Of a stretch of DNA of 64,000 nt, positions 52,992 to 62,484 are shown piece after piece; within the stretch, counting starts at the first letter, position 1; every line of letters begins with the position of its first letter. The translations under genes were made by a program, and so were the position numbers. The notes below the pieces were generated by a model. It saw only the letters and a list, made by a program, of their open reading frames with translations, was not told where the DNA came from and did not search any database. The stretch comes from Hyphomicrobiales bacterium (GTDB taxonomy: Bacteria; Pseudomonadota; Alphaproteobacteria; Rhizobiales; Rhizobiaceae): positions 1 to 64,000 of the forward strand of contig UBMP01000015.1 in NCBI GenBank assembly GCA_900466575.1. The letters run 5' to 3'.

Positions 52992-55331
52992 ATGTCGGGA
53001 CTGTCGGCAACCCATTGGGGGTTTGCGGACGTGGAGGTGCGCGCGGGCAAGATTGTCCGCGCCGAGCCTTTTCATCGTGACGAAAACCCGTCGCCCTTGC
53101 TCAAAGGGCTGCCCGATGCCATTCACGCGCCCACGCGCGTTCTCTCTCCCGCCATTCGCGAAGGCTGGCTTGCAGGAGATCGGCAGCGCCGGGGGCGCGA
53201 TCGCTTTGTCGAGGTGGACTGGCCGACGGCCTATGATCACATCGAACGGGAGTTGCGCAGGACGCTGGACGAGACCGGCAACGAGGGCATTTTCGCAGGA
53301 TCCTACGGTTGGGGCTCGGCCGGCCGCTTCCATCATGCCGCCACGCATCTGAAGCGTTTTCTGAATACCATTGGCGGTTTCGTCGATCAGAAGCAGACCT
53401 ATTCCTTCGCCGCGGGGCAGATCATCTGCCCGCATGTCGTCGGCGATAACCGCATTCTTTTCGGCGGCGAGACGACGACATGGCCGGCCATTCTCGACAA
53501 TGCGCGGATCATTGTCTTCTTCGGCGGCATCAATATTTCAAACGCGCAAATCGCCGCCGGCGGGCTGGGAAACCATGCGACCCTCGGCTGGCTGAACAAG
53601 GCGGCAGAGCGGGGCATCGAGATCGTCTGTATCAGCCCTCGGCGCGATGACGATCCGCGACTGCCGCCTCATCGCTGGTTACCGATCAGACCTGGGAGCG
53701 ATACTGCGCTCATGTTGGCGCTGGCCCACGAAGTGGTCCGCACGGGCCGGGTCGATCGTGGATTTCTCGCCTCGCACACGACGGGTTACGACCGGTTCGA
53801 ACCTTACCTGCTCGGCGCGGACGACGGGCGTCCGAAGAATGCGGCCTGGGCCGCCGACCTGACCGGTATCCCGGAAGATACGATCCTCGAGCTTGCCAGG
53901 AAGCTCGCCGACCTGCCGAGCTTTCTGACTGCGGCCTGGGCCTTGCAGCGGCAGGAAAACGGCGAGCAGCCGCTCTGGATGCTGATCGTGCTTTCCGCCA
54001 TGCTGGGTGAGTTTGGTAAGCCGGGCAGGGGGGTCTCCTTCGGCTATGGCTCCATCGGCAATCGGGGCGATCCGCGGCCGATTGTGTCCTCACCGGGATT
54101 TTCAGCCGGACGCAACCCGCTTGGCCGGTTCATTCCGGTCGCCCGCGTCGCCGACATGCTGCTCGGGCCGGGAGAGAGTGTTCTCTTCGACGGGCAGGAA
54201 ATTGTCTACCCGAAGGTCGACGTCGTCTGGTGGGCAGGCGGCAATCCCTTTCATCACCATCAGGACCTGAACAGGCTCGTCGCCGCGTTCCAGCAGCCGA
54301 GAACGGTGATCGTTAACGAGATCTGGTGGACGGCGACAGCCCGTCACGCCGATATCGTCTTGCCGGCCACATCTGCCTTGGAACGAAACGACCTGTCCGG
54401 ATCGCCGACGGATCGGTTTACTGCCGCGATGCGAAAGCAGATCGAGCCTCTGGGTTTGGCGCGCAGCGAATTCGAAATCTTCTCTGGCCTTGCCGAACGT
54501 TTCGGGACGCTTTCAGCTTACGCAGAAGGTCTCGACGAGATGGGCTGGCTCAGACGTATTTACGAAGAGTTCCGGGGCCGTGCAGCCGATGTCGGCGCGG
54601 AATTACCGGATTTCGACGCCTTCTGGGAGGAGGGTTATACCGAGCTGCCGCTGCCGAATGAAGCTTACACATTGTTTGAGGAGTTTCATCGCGACCCGGT
54701 CGCGCATCCGCTGAAGACGCCGTCCGGCAAGATCGAGATCTGGTCACGCTTCATTGCGGCGTCGCGTCACAAGGATATCGCTCCGCACCCGTTCTGGTCG
54801 CCGCCTGTCGAGTGGCTGGGAAGCGCGCAAGAAACCGAACTCCATTTGATTTCGCCGCAGCCGGCAACGCGGCTTCATTCCCAGCTCGATGGTGTCGGCG
54901 TCAGCCTGGAAAGCAAGATGGACGGCCGTGAGCCGATCTTCATCAACCCCCGTGACGCCGAGGCTAGGGGCATTGCCGAGGGCAACGCGGTGCGGGTCTG
55001 GAATGACCGCGGGCAATGTCTGGCGGGCGCGCGGCTGACGGAAGCGCTCATGCCGGGCGTGGTTGCCCTGGCGACAGGTGCGTGGTTTTCCCCTGCCCGG
55101 GATGCCGACCGGCAAAGTCTGGACCAAAACGGAAACCCCAACGTGCTCACCGGAAACCGTCCGTCGAGTTCGCTATCGCAGGCGCCGGCTCAGCAATCGG
55201 TGCTCGTCCGCATCGAGAAATACGCCGATGCAGGTCCCGCTCAGAATCGCGCAACATTGCCACAGGAGGTGCAAAGCAGTATTCATTCAGCCACGTCGAG
55301 GGGACGTCAGCATTATCTGGAATCAGAATGA
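52992..55331 (+). CDS. Molybdopterin oxidoreductase, BisC/TorA-like
   Basis: This 779-residue protein of the DMSO-reductase family opens with SATHWGFADVEV, as in biotin-sulfoxide and TMAO reductases. GSYGWGSAGRFHHAATHLKRF contains the Ser that ligates molybdenum. VVWWAGGNPFHHHQDLNRL and WTATARHADIVLPATSALERND bind the guanine dinucleotide cofactor. There is no N-terminal iron-sulfur Cys motif, and no twin-arginine signal is seen, so it should be a cytosolic BisC-like enzyme. It probably reduces an S- or N-oxide. The last bases overlap the FadR-type gene by ATGA. Confidence 0.9.
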   Translation: MSGLSATHWGFADVEVRAGKIVRAEPFHRDENPSPLLKGLPDAIHAPTRVLSPAIREGWLAGDRQRRGRDRFVEVDWPTAYDHIERELRRTLDETGNEGIFAGSYGWGSAGRFHHAATHLKRFLNTIGGFVDQKQTYSFAAGQIICPHVVGDNRILFGGETTTWPAILDNARIIVFFGGINISNAQIAAGGLGNHATLGWLNKAAERGIEIVCISPRRDDDPRLPPHRWLPIRPGSDTALMLALAHEVVRTGRVDRGFLASHTTGYDRFEPYLLGADDGRPKNAAWAADLTGIPEDTILELARKLADLPSFLTAAWALQRQENGEQPLWMLIVLSAMLGEFGKPGRGVSFGYGSIGNRGDPRPIVSSPGFSAGRNPLGRFIPVARVADMLLGPGESVLFDGQEIVYPKVDVVWWAGGNPFHHHQDLNRLVAAFQQPRTVIVNEIWWTATARHADIVLPATSALERNDLSGSPTDRFTAAMRKQIEPLGLARSEFEIFSGLAERFGTLSAYAEGLDEMGWLRRIYEEFRGRAADVGAELPDFDAFWEEGYTELPLPNEAYTLFEEFHRDPVAHPLKTPSGKIEIWSRFIAASRHKDIAPHPFWSPPVEWLGSAQETELHLISPQPATRLHSQLDGVGVSLESKMDGREPIFINPRDAEARGIAEGNAVRVWNDRGQCLAGARLTEALMPGVVALATGAWFSPARDADRQSLDQNGNPNVLTGNRPSSSLSQAPAQQSVLVRIEKYADAGPAQNRATLPQEVQSSIHSATSRGRQHYLESE

Positions 55332-56020
55332 CCGAACTTTTTGCGGCCATAGAACGAAGGTCCATCTGGCAGGATGTCGCCAGCCAGGTCCGCAAGATGA
55401 TCGAGGATGGCACGATCGCTCCTGGGCAGAAGCTGCCGAGCGAGCGGGACATGTGCCAGCAGTTCGGCGTGAGCCGCATCAGCCTGCGCGAGGCGCTCCG
55501 GGCACTGGAGCGCGAAGGTTTCATCGAGGTCCAGGCCGGCCGCGGCGCCTTTGTCCGCGCGCATTTCGACCGTGAGCGGCATGTGCTTGAAACGCTGATC
55601 GGCTTCAGCCGCGAAAGCGCCGAAAAGGTGTTCGAGCTTAGGATGCTGTTCGAACCCAACCTTGCCGGGTTGGCGGCCCGCAGCATTTCCCTCGAAAATC
55701 TTGAACGCTTGCGTGAGACGGTCGAACGCATGCGCGACCATGTTGAAAATCCGGAAGCGGCCATCCAGGCGGACTCGGATTTTCATCGCGTGCTGAGTGA
55801 AAGCACGGGCAATCCGCTCGTGGAAAGCCTCGTTCGCTTCGTCATGACCGCGACGGGCTCGGAAAGGCTCGTCACACTCAACAGCCGAGAAGGCGTGGAG
55901 CGCGCGCTCGTCGGTCATGAGCGCGTTCTGGCGGCTGTGGCAGCCGGAGACGAAGAGGGAGCCGCCAAGGCCATGAAGGAGCATCTGCAGGACGCCGTCG
56001 CCTTTGCAAGGTGTTTCTAG
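55328..56020 (+). CDS. FadR-type GntR transcription factor
   Basis: The 230-residue protein has an N-terminal winged helix, LPSERDMCQQFGVSRISLREALRALEREGFIEVQAGRGAFV, then an all-helical FCD effector domain with VFELRMLFEPNLAGLAARS and DSDFHRVLSESTGNPLVESL, whose His and Asp residues usually hold a metal. It differs from the HutC-type regulator at 38928. ATG 55328 overlaps the molybdoenzyme stop, so it is expressed with it and likely represses this short operon. The effector is unknown. Confidence 0.88.
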   Translation: MTELFAAIERRSIWQDVASQVRKMIEDGTIAPGQKLPSERDMCQQFGVSRISLREALRALEREGFIEVQAGRGAFVRAHFDRERHVLETLIGFSRESAEKVFELRMLFEPNLAGLAARSISLENLERLRETVERMRDHVENPEAAIQADSDFHRVLSESTGNPLVESLVRFVMTATGSERLVTLNSREGVERALVGHERVLAAVAAGDEEGAAKAMKEHLQDAVAFARCF

Positions 56021-56160
56021 CGGCGATTTCTGTTCCGAACACTGCCTTCGGCAGACGTCAGCTTCCTACGCGCAATCCTCCTGCTCCTTCAATATTGCCC
56101 TTGCCGTATTGTTCCGCCCGTCTGCCAAGAACTGAAGGCGACAATCCGAAGGAGTAAAGA

Positions 56161-57327
56161 GTGCAGACAGACAATCTCCAGATCACGACCCCGATTGCAG
56201 CTTCTCTGCTAAGGGGCGCGATCGAACTTGAGCAGACGGCGTTTGGAATCCTGCCCCATCGTCTGCCGGCCTGGACGCGAGCACAGTTCCCGGACTCCCA
56301 ACTGGCTCTGATCGAGACTGAACCGTCGGGCGTGCGGCTCAAGTTCCGCACGGCGGCCACTGTGATCGAACTCGATGTCCTGCCGACCCGACGGGCGATT
56401 GTGGGCATCCCGCCTCGTCCAAAGGGCATCTATGATCTCTGCGTGAATGGAAAACTGGAACGTCAATGCTCGGCAGAAAATGCCGCACTCTTGCGAACCG
56501 ACATGTCCACCGGGACAATCATTCACGAACCGGGAACGGTCCAGACGCTGCGCTTCGAAGGCCTCGAGGGCGACGACAAGCTTGTCGAGATCTGGCTGCC
56601 CCATAACGAAATCGTAGAGCTTGGAGTGCTGCGCTCGAATTCTCCCCTTCGGGCAGTTGCCAGTGAGAAGAGACCCATTTGGGTTCATCATGGCAGTTCG
56701 ATCAGCCAGGGGTCCAATGCGACCTCGCCGACGGGAACATGGCCAGCCATCGCTTCTCGAACGGCGGAGGTCGACCTCGTCAATCTGGGCTTCGGTGGCA
56801 ATGCCTTGCTAGATCCCTTTGTTTCAAGAACAATCCGGGATACGCCTGCCGATATTATCAGCGTCAAGATCGGGATAAATCTGGTCAATGCGGACCTGAT
56901 GAGGCTACGGGCGTTCGGCCCGGCAGTGAATGGCTTTCTTGATACGATCCGGGAAGGTCATCCCGATAAGCCGCTACTCGTCATGTCCCCGATCTATTGC
57001 CCGATCCACGAAGATACCCCTGGACCTGGAATGTTTGATCTCGACGCGCTCGCGCGCGGAGAGATGAAGTTTTTGGCCACGGGTCGTCCGGAAGATGCAA
57101 AGTCGGGTCGGCTCACGCTCACGGTCATTCGCGAGCAGTTGTGCAGGATCGTCGAACAGCGCGCGAAGCATGACACGAATATTCACTATCTCGACGGGCG
57201 GACGCTGTACGGCGAGGCTGACCACGCCGGTCTTCCGCTCCCAGACCGGCTACACCCGGATGCGGAAAGTCACCGTCTCATGGGTCGCCGGTTTGCTCCC
57301 CGCTTGCGGAGCTTGCTGGGCTCGTGA
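56161..57327 (+). CDS. SGNH/GDSL-type hydrolase
   Basis: This 388-residue protein has a beta-rich N-terminal domain (about 1-165), then an SGNH hydrolase. The nucleophile Ser lies in HHGSSISQGS, Gly in LGFGGNALL, Asn in KIGINLVNAD, and Asp/His in DRLHPDAESHRLMG. All four blocks are present. It should cleave an ester, e.g. an acetyl group on a sugar. There is no signal peptide, so it is cytosolic. The start is GTG 56161 with AAGGAG upstream. It stands alone between the FadR-type gene and the SorC-type regulator. Confidence 0.85.
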   Translation: MQTDNLQITTPIAASLLRGAIELEQTAFGILPHRLPAWTRAQFPDSQLALIETEPSGVRLKFRTAATVIELDVLPTRRAIVGIPPRPKGIYDLCVNGKLERQCSAENAALLRTDMSTGTIIHEPGTVQTLRFEGLEGDDKLVEIWLPHNEIVELGVLRSNSPLRAVASEKRPIWVHHGSSISQGSNATSPTGTWPAIASRTAEVDLVNLGFGGNALLDPFVSRTIRDTPADIISVKIGINLVNADLMRLRAFGPAVNGFLDTIREGHPDKPLLVMSPIYCPIHEDTPGPGMFDLDALARGEMKFLATGRPEDAKSGRLTLTVIREQLCRIVEQRAKHDTNIHYLDGRTLYGEADHAGLPLPDRLHPDAESHRLMGRRFAPRLRSLLGS

Positions 57328-57536
57328 TCTCACACGTGGTCGGAATACGGTGTCTCCTTCAATGCCTGCCGAACGATGGAATGGAAGGCGCGAGGCGGAC
57401 CATGGTGTCCGCCGCAGAGCGGCAAGTTGGAGGCGGCGCGACCCGGGTTCTCGCCGCTCAATATCCGATAGCCTTGCAGGTCAGAGACCGCCCGGCCCGT
57501 GGTGCGGACGTTCGCGTGTTGCCTTGACCTTCCTCT

Positions 57537-58517
57537 TCACCCCTTGAAGCTTTTTCTGATCCCCATCGCCGTTGCCTCATCTGTCACCAGGATGTTGGCA
57601 AGCCTTGCCCGGAGCAGTGCGGAAATGGCGTCGACCTTGTCCGTCCCGCCGCCAACGCAGATGCGTTCCGGGACGTTCATGAGATCTTCGAGCGGCATGG
57701 TAATGTGGCGTGCATCGAATTCGCTGATGATGATCTTTCCGTCGACATCGAAAAAGAAGCCCGAGGCGAAGCCCACGGCTCCGGCATCTTCATACATCCT
57801 GACTTCGTCGCGGCTCATGAAGCCGCCCTGCACCAGAAGGGTCTCTCCGTTGAGCTGAGTAGCACCGAAAAGTGATTTCGAGCTTTGCCGCAGCAGCGCG
57901 AAGTGATCGCGTACTGCCGGTTCGTTCATGAGGATTTCCTTGACGGCGGGTGATGACACGATGCCGGGCGCATGCAGGTTGACGGCGCGGGCGCTGAGCC
58001 GCTCGGCGATGTTCGATGTGCAGAAGACGGGGGAAAAATCGAAAGTCGCGGCAGAGCTGCCGGTCGTTTGCGCAACGGTGACGTCGGGAAACGGAATGCG
58101 CGAGAGCGCTTTCGACAAGGCCAGAACCGTTCTTCCCCAGGCGACACCGACAGTTTCGTGTCCGACGAGCTTGCGCTCCAGGACGCGGGCGCCCAGTGTC
58201 CCCAGTTGTTCGAAGAGCGAGCTCTCCGGTCCGGCGCGCAAGACATAGCACTCGGCAAGCCCCGTCAATTCGCTGACCTCCAAGGCCAGGTCGATCCGCG
58301 ACATCCGCGTGGGGTCGAGAGCAATTCTGACCACCCCATCTTCACGCGCCTTTTGCAGCAGATTGAAAACGCTGGCGCGCGACACACCCAGCCTGTCTGC
58401 CACTTCGTCCTGCTTCAGACCTTGTTCGTAATAGAGCCATGCGGCCCACAGAACCTCGTCCATCCCGAACTGGGAGGGCACTTCCTTGCGCCCCCCACTT
58501 CCCCTCGATGTCGTCAT
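57537..58517 (-). CDS. SorC/DeoR-type sugar-responsive regulator
   Basis: The 326-residue protein has an N-terminal helix-turn-helix, YYEQGLKQDEVADRLGVSRASVFNLLQKAREDGVV. It is followed by a sugar-phosphate-binding domain with VGVAWGRTVLALSKALS, a loop around FGATQLNGETLLVQGGF, and ERICVGGGTDKVDAISALLRA at the end. The gene diverges from the dehydrogenase/HAD/GlpD/kinase operon, across a region with two TTGxCATATxTCA boxes. In rhizobial erythritol operons EryD is of this same family. A phosphorylated polyol is the likely inducer. Confidence 0.9.
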   Translation of the reverse strand: MTTSRGSGGRKEVPSQFGMDEVLWAAWLYYEQGLKQDEVADRLGVSRASVFNLLQKAREDGVVRIALDPTRMSRIDLALEVSELTGLAECYVLRAGPESSLFEQLGTLGARVLERKLVGHETVGVAWGRTVLALSKALSRIPFPDVTVAQTTGSSAATFDFSPVFCTSNIAERLSARAVNLHAPGIVSSPAVKEILMNEPAVRDHFALLRQSSKSLFGATQLNGETLLVQGGFMSRDEVRMYEDAGAVGFASGFFFDVDGKIIISEFDARHITMPLEDLMNVPERICVGGGTDKVDAISALLRARLANILVTDEATAMGIRKSFKG

Positions 58518-58641
58518 TGCCGGCTGCTTGCTCCCGGTTTCTCATCCTCACCCTGTCTCATCATCTACCTGATCTCTCGGGAAGAAAACAGGGGCTCCTG
58601 CGATGAGCAAGGCAAATGCCAGACAATTTTGAAAAACGCCA

Positions 58642-58674
58642 TTGACATATGTCACGCACTATTGGCATATTTCA
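58642..58674. promoter_or_regulatory. Tandem boxes, probable SorC-type operator
   Basis: TTGACATATGTCA (58642-58654) and TTGGCATATTTCA (58662-58674) differ at two positions and start 20 bases apart, about two helix turns. The first box is an exact palindrome around its central T when the outer T-A pair is ignored. The TTGACA may also act as a -35 element. Confidence 0.55.
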
Positions 58675-58705
58675 AACATCGAAGGTTTGCCCTTGGGAGG
58701 AGCGC

Positions 58706-60046
58706 GTGAACTTGCCGAAGATGACACCCATTGCGCCTGCAACGGATTGGAATTCGTTGATCAATGACGTGGCCGACGGGCGGTGGCGCGACCCGGATAC
58801 GGGCCGGTCAGTCGATGTGCCTTTTCATCACATTCGCCTGGGCGATGGGCTTGCCGACATTGCCGCAGACCTGCTTCATGAGGTCATGCCGGCCAGCAGC
58901 TACGCAGTCGTTTGCGACGCCGATACGGCTGACGCGATGGGCACAGCCATCGTCCGCCGGTTGGATGGGAAGGCACGGGTGGTCGTTCTTGATCATCCTC
59001 ATGCCGACGAGGCCCAGGTCGAAGCCTTGCAGCGCGAGACGAAGGGGGCCGAAGCCCTTGTCGCGGTCGGATCGGGAACGATCAATGACCTGTGCAAATA
59101 CGCGACCTTTCTCGACGGTCGCCCCTACAGCGTCTTCGGAACGGCGCCGTCGATGAACGGCTACACGTCCTCAACCGCATCGATCACCCTTCGCTCCGGT
59201 CTGAAGACCACGCGCAAGGCCCATGCGGCCAAAGGCGTCTTCATCGATATCGACGTTTCGGCGGCCGCTCCGCAATATCTGATCGGCGCAGGCCTCGGTG
59301 ACAGCCTCTGCCGGCCCACGGCGCAGATCGACTGGTATTTCTCGCATGTCATGTTCGGTACCCGGTACGCGACGTCGCCCTATGTTCTTCAGGCCGACGA
59401 CGAGCGCGCAACGCTGGAGCGCTCCGCAGGTCTCGGGACGGGCGACCATGACGCCATCGGATATCTGCAGCGGCTTCTGACGCTGGCGGGTCTCGGTATT
59501 GCCGTGGTCGGTCTCAGCCATCCGGGGTCCATGGGCGAGCATCAGATTTCGCATTGGATCGACAGCTTTGCCGGCGATCGTCACCCCGGGACCGTCCATG
59601 GTCAGCAGGTCGGGGTAGCCTCGATCACTATGGCACGTCTGCAGAAACATATCCTCTCCATGGAGAATGCGCCGCGCATCCGGCCTTATATCCCGGACGA
59701 GATGGCCATTCGGGCGCGCTACCCCGCAGCGGCCGTCGATGATTGTCTGGCGGCGTCTCGCGCCAAGGCCGTGAGTGCTGAGGCCGCCGAGCAGTTCAAT
59801 ACCAGGCTTGCGGCCCTCTGGCCCGATCTGCGCAAGACGCTGAGCGCCATGGCGATCGACCCCGACGAAATGGCGGCGCATCTTCGCGCCGCCGGAGGCG
59901 GGGCGACCTATGCCGAGATCGGAATGGACCGGGAGCTTTATGTCGAGGCGCTTCGGCGCTGCCCCGAAATGCGGGATCGCTATTCGATGCTCGATCTGGC
60001 GATCGGCATGGGCATTCTCGACGAATTCATTGAGGAGCATGTCTGA
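58706..60046 (+). CDS. Glycerol-1-phosphate-dehydrogenase-like enzyme (AraM type)
   Basis: This 446-residue iron/zinc-type dehydrogenase has VAVGSGTINDLCKYA for NAD and APSMNGYTSSTASI for substrate. Metal His residues lie in LSHPGSMGEHQISHWID and HPGTVHGQQVG. Archaea use G1P dehydrogenase for lipid synthesis. Bacterial AraM-like enzymes occur in sugar and polyol operons. The C-terminal extension beyond 350 is longer than in the archaeal form. GTG 58706 with GGGAGG five bases before it is preferred over ATG 58649. Here it probably oxidises a polyol phosphate. Confidence 0.85.
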   Translation: MNLPKMTPIAPATDWNSLINDVADGRWRDPDTGRSVDVPFHHIRLGDGLADIAADLLHEVMPASSYAVVCDADTADAMGTAIVRRLDGKARVVVLDHPHADEAQVEALQRETKGAEALVAVGSGTINDLCKYATFLDGRPYSVFGTAPSMNGYTSSTASITLRSGLKTTRKAHAAKGVFIDIDVSAAAPQYLIGAGLGDSLCRPTAQIDWYFSHVMFGTRYATSPYVLQADDERATLERSAGLGTGDHDAIGYLQRLLTLAGLGIAVVGLSHPGSMGEHQISHWIDSFAGDRHPGTVHGQQVGVASITMARLQKHILSMENAPRIRPYIPDEMAIRARYPAAAVDDCLAASRAKAVSAEAAEQFNTRLAALWPDLRKTLSAMAIDPDEMAAHLRAAGGGATYAEIGMDRELYVEALRRCPEMRDRYSMLDLAIGMGILDEFIEEHV

Positions 60047-60873
60047 TGCGTGCGTTGCAGGAACTTGATCTTGACACGCTGTCGCGCTGCGTCGCTGTTT
60101 TCACCGACATTGACGACACATTGACCACCGACGGTCAGTTGCCGGCCGCGGCCTATGCCGCGCTGGAACGGCTGGCTGAAGCCAGGCTTCAGGTGGTTCC
60201 CATCACCGGCCGCCCGGCCGGCTGGTGCGACATGATCGCCCGCCTCTGGCCTGTGGCCGGGATCGTGGGCGAAAATGGCGCATTCTACTTCTCCTATGAC
60301 CGGCAGGCGCGGGTCATGCGCCAGCGCTTCTTTGCGACGAATGAAGAGCGACGGGTCAATCGGGAGCGCTTGAATGCGCTGCGCGAACAGATCCTTCGCG
60401 AAGTGCCGGGAGCGGGCATCGCATCCGATCAGCTTTACCGCGAGGCCGATCTCGCCATCGATTTCTGCGAAGACGTGAAGCCGCTCCCGCCATCGGATGT
60501 TGACCGAATTCTCGCCCTTTTCGCCGAAGCCGGCGCGATTGCAAAAGTCTCGTCCATTCATGTGAACGGCTGGTTCGGCGACTATGACAAGCTGTCGATG
60601 ACCCGGATTTTCGCGCGTGACATTCTGGGGATCGACATCGACGCCATGCGCGACCGCGTGATCTTCGTCGGCGACAGCCCGAATGACGGGCCCATGTTCG
60701 GCTTCTTCCCGAATTCCTGCGGCGTGGCCAATGTCCGGGCCTTCCCCGCAGGCAGTTTCAATCCGCCGGCTTTCGTCGCCGATGCGGAGGGCGGCGAAGG
60801 CTTTGTGGAGGTTGCCGAGCGCATTCTGCAGGCGCACTCCGGTTCAAAGCGTCGGAAGGTGGCCCATGGCTGA
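60046..60873 (+). CDS. HAD-superfamily phosphatase (Cof/sugar-phosphatase type)
   Basis: The 275-residue protein has the nucleophile Asp21-x-Asp23 in FTDIDDTLTTDG, a second motif in PITGRPAGWC, and the metal motif GDSPNDGPMFGFF. This is the class IIB layout of sugar-phosphate phosphatases. It should remove phosphate from a sugar or polyol phosphate in the same pathway as its neighbours. Its ATG overlaps the preceding stop (ATGA), and its 3' end overlaps the GlpD-like gene. Confidence 0.88.
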   Translation: MRALQELDLDTLSRCVAVFTDIDDTLTTDGQLPAAAYAALERLAEARLQVVPITGRPAGWCDMIARLWPVAGIVGENGAFYFSYDRQARVMRQRFFATNEERRVNRERLNALREQILREVPGAGIASDQLYREADLAIDFCEDVKPLPPSDVDRILALFAEAGAIAKVSSIHVNGWFGDYDKLSMTRIFARDILGIDIDAMRDRVIFVGDSPNDGPMFGFFPNSCGVANVRAFPAGSFNPPAFVADAEGGEGFVEVAERILQAHSGSKRRKVAHG

Positions 60874-62401
60874 GGCGGTTTATGATCTGGCCATCATCGG
60901 TGGCGGCATCAACGGCTGCGGGATCGCGCGTGATGCCGTCGGACGCGGCTATTCGGTCTATCTCTGCGAGAAGGGAGACCTGGGCGGCGCCACGTCCTCG
61001 GCGTCGACGAAGTTGCTGCACGGCGGGCTGCGCTATCTCGAGCATTATGAGTTCAGGCTCGTCAAGGAGGCCCTGATCGAGCGCGAAACACTGTGGGGCA
61101 TTGCCCCGCATATCGTGCGGCCGCTGCGCTTCATCCTGCCCTACAGCAAGGGCCTTCGCCCCGCCTGGATGCTGCGCCTCGGCCTCTTCATCTACGACCA
61201 TCTCGGCGGCCGCAAGCTGCTTCCGGGTACGCTCAGGGTCAAACTCGACCAGGGGATTTATGCGCAGGGACTGCGCAAGGGTCTGGCGCTGGGATTTGAG
61301 TATTCCGACTGCTGGGTCGAGGACAACCGCCTCGTCATCCTCAACGCGATCGACGCGCAGGAACGTGGTGCGGTCATCGCCGCACGGACGAAATGCGTTT
61401 CCGCCAAGCCGCATGGCGAGGGCGGCTGGACGGTCACGACCGAGGAAGTCGGAACCGGAATCCGGCGCACGATCCGCGCGCGCATGGTCATCAATGCCGG
61501 CGGCCCGTGGGCGAGCAGTATTGTTCGCGACATTGCCGGTCGGGCACCACGCGGGCGTGTTCGCCAGGTGCAGGGTTCCCACATTGTCGTGCCGAAGCTT
61601 TATGACCACGACCGCTGCTTCATTTTCCAGAACGCGGACGGCCGCATTGTCTTCACCATCCCTTACGAGGGGCAATATACGCTGATCGGGACGACCGACC
61701 GCGACTATCCCGGCGATCCGGCGGGCGTGAAGGCTTCACCGGAAGAGATCGAATATCTCTGCGCGCTGGCGAGCAGCTATTTCGACAGGACCGTCAACCC
61801 GGCAGACGTGGTCTGGACCTATAGCGGTGTGCGCCCGCTCTATGACGACGGGGCTTCCGCCGCGCAAAGCGCGACCCGTGACTATGTGCTCGAACTGGAT
61901 GAGCAGTCGAATGCGCCGATCCTCTCGATTTTCGGCGGCAAGATCACGACCTATCGCCGGCTGGCCGAATCTGCACTTGAACGGATCGAGCAGACGCTCG
62001 GCATGCCCGCCCGCCGGACTGCCCTCGAAAAAGGATGGACGGGGCGCGCGAGCCTGCCGGGCGGGGACTTCAAACCGGGAGAGTTCGGCATGCAGGTTGC
62101 GCGCCTGAAGCGCGACTATCCCTTTCTCTCTAACGAGTTGGCGACGCGCCTGATCCGCCAATACGGCACGCGCGCCTGGCTGCTTTTGTCTGGCGCGCGC
62201 GAAAGCAGCGATCTCGGTGAGGTTTTCGGCGCAGATCTGACACAAACCGAAGTCGACTTCCAGTGCCGACACGAATGGGCACAGACCGCCGATGATATCG
62301 TCTTCCGCCGCAGCAAGCTCGGCCTTCGCATGAGCAAGGCCGAAATCGGTCGCCTCGAAAACTATCTTCGGGGTGCCGCAGGAGAACTGAAGAGTGCGTG
62401 A
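60866..62401 (+). CDS. glpD: FAD-dependent glycerol-3-phosphate dehydrogenase family
   Basis: This 511-residue protein begins YDLAIIGGGINGCGIARDA (FAD fold) and has TSSASTKLLHGGLRYLEHYEFRLV, GTTDRDYPGD, and the C-terminal KTRE-like tail region with FQCRHEWAQTADDIVFRRSKLGL. These are standard GlpD features. ATG 60866 overlaps the HAD gene. In this operon the true substrate may be another polyol phosphate, since EryB of the rhizobial erythritol pathway belongs to the same family. Electrons would pass to the quinone pool. Confidence 0.9.
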   Translation: MAEAVYDLAIIGGGINGCGIARDAVGRGYSVYLCEKGDLGGATSSASTKLLHGGLRYLEHYEFRLVKEALIERETLWGIAPHIVRPLRFILPYSKGLRPAWMLRLGLFIYDHLGGRKLLPGTLRVKLDQGIYAQGLRKGLALGFEYSDCWVEDNRLVILNAIDAQERGAVIAARTKCVSAKPHGEGGWTVTTEEVGTGIRRTIRARMVINAGGPWASSIVRDIAGRAPRGRVRQVQGSHIVVPKLYDHDRCFIFQNADGRIVFTIPYEGQYTLIGTTDRDYPGDPAGVKASPEEIEYLCALASSYFDRTVNPADVVWTYSGVRPLYDDGASAAQSATRDYVLELDEQSNAPILSIFGGKITTYRRLAESALERIEQTLGMPARRTALEKGWTGRASLPGGDFKPGEFGMQVARLKRDYPFLSNELATRLIRQYGTRAWLLLSGARESSDLGEVFGADLTQTEVDFQCRHEWAQTADDIVFRRSKLGLRMSKAEIGRLENYLRGAAGELKSA

Positions 62402-62484
62402 CATGAATTGACGGTCGGCTGTCGAGAGGAAGAGGAGCCTTGAGGCAGCAGCAAGACCGGTAGGGAGCAATTGGGAGGAGAATG

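Noticed and set aside
58706-60046. Archaeal-type lipid synthesis
   Set aside because: A single G1P-dehydrogenase-like gene lies in a sugar/polyol operon, with no prenyl-transfer gene nearby, so a catabolic role is more likely.
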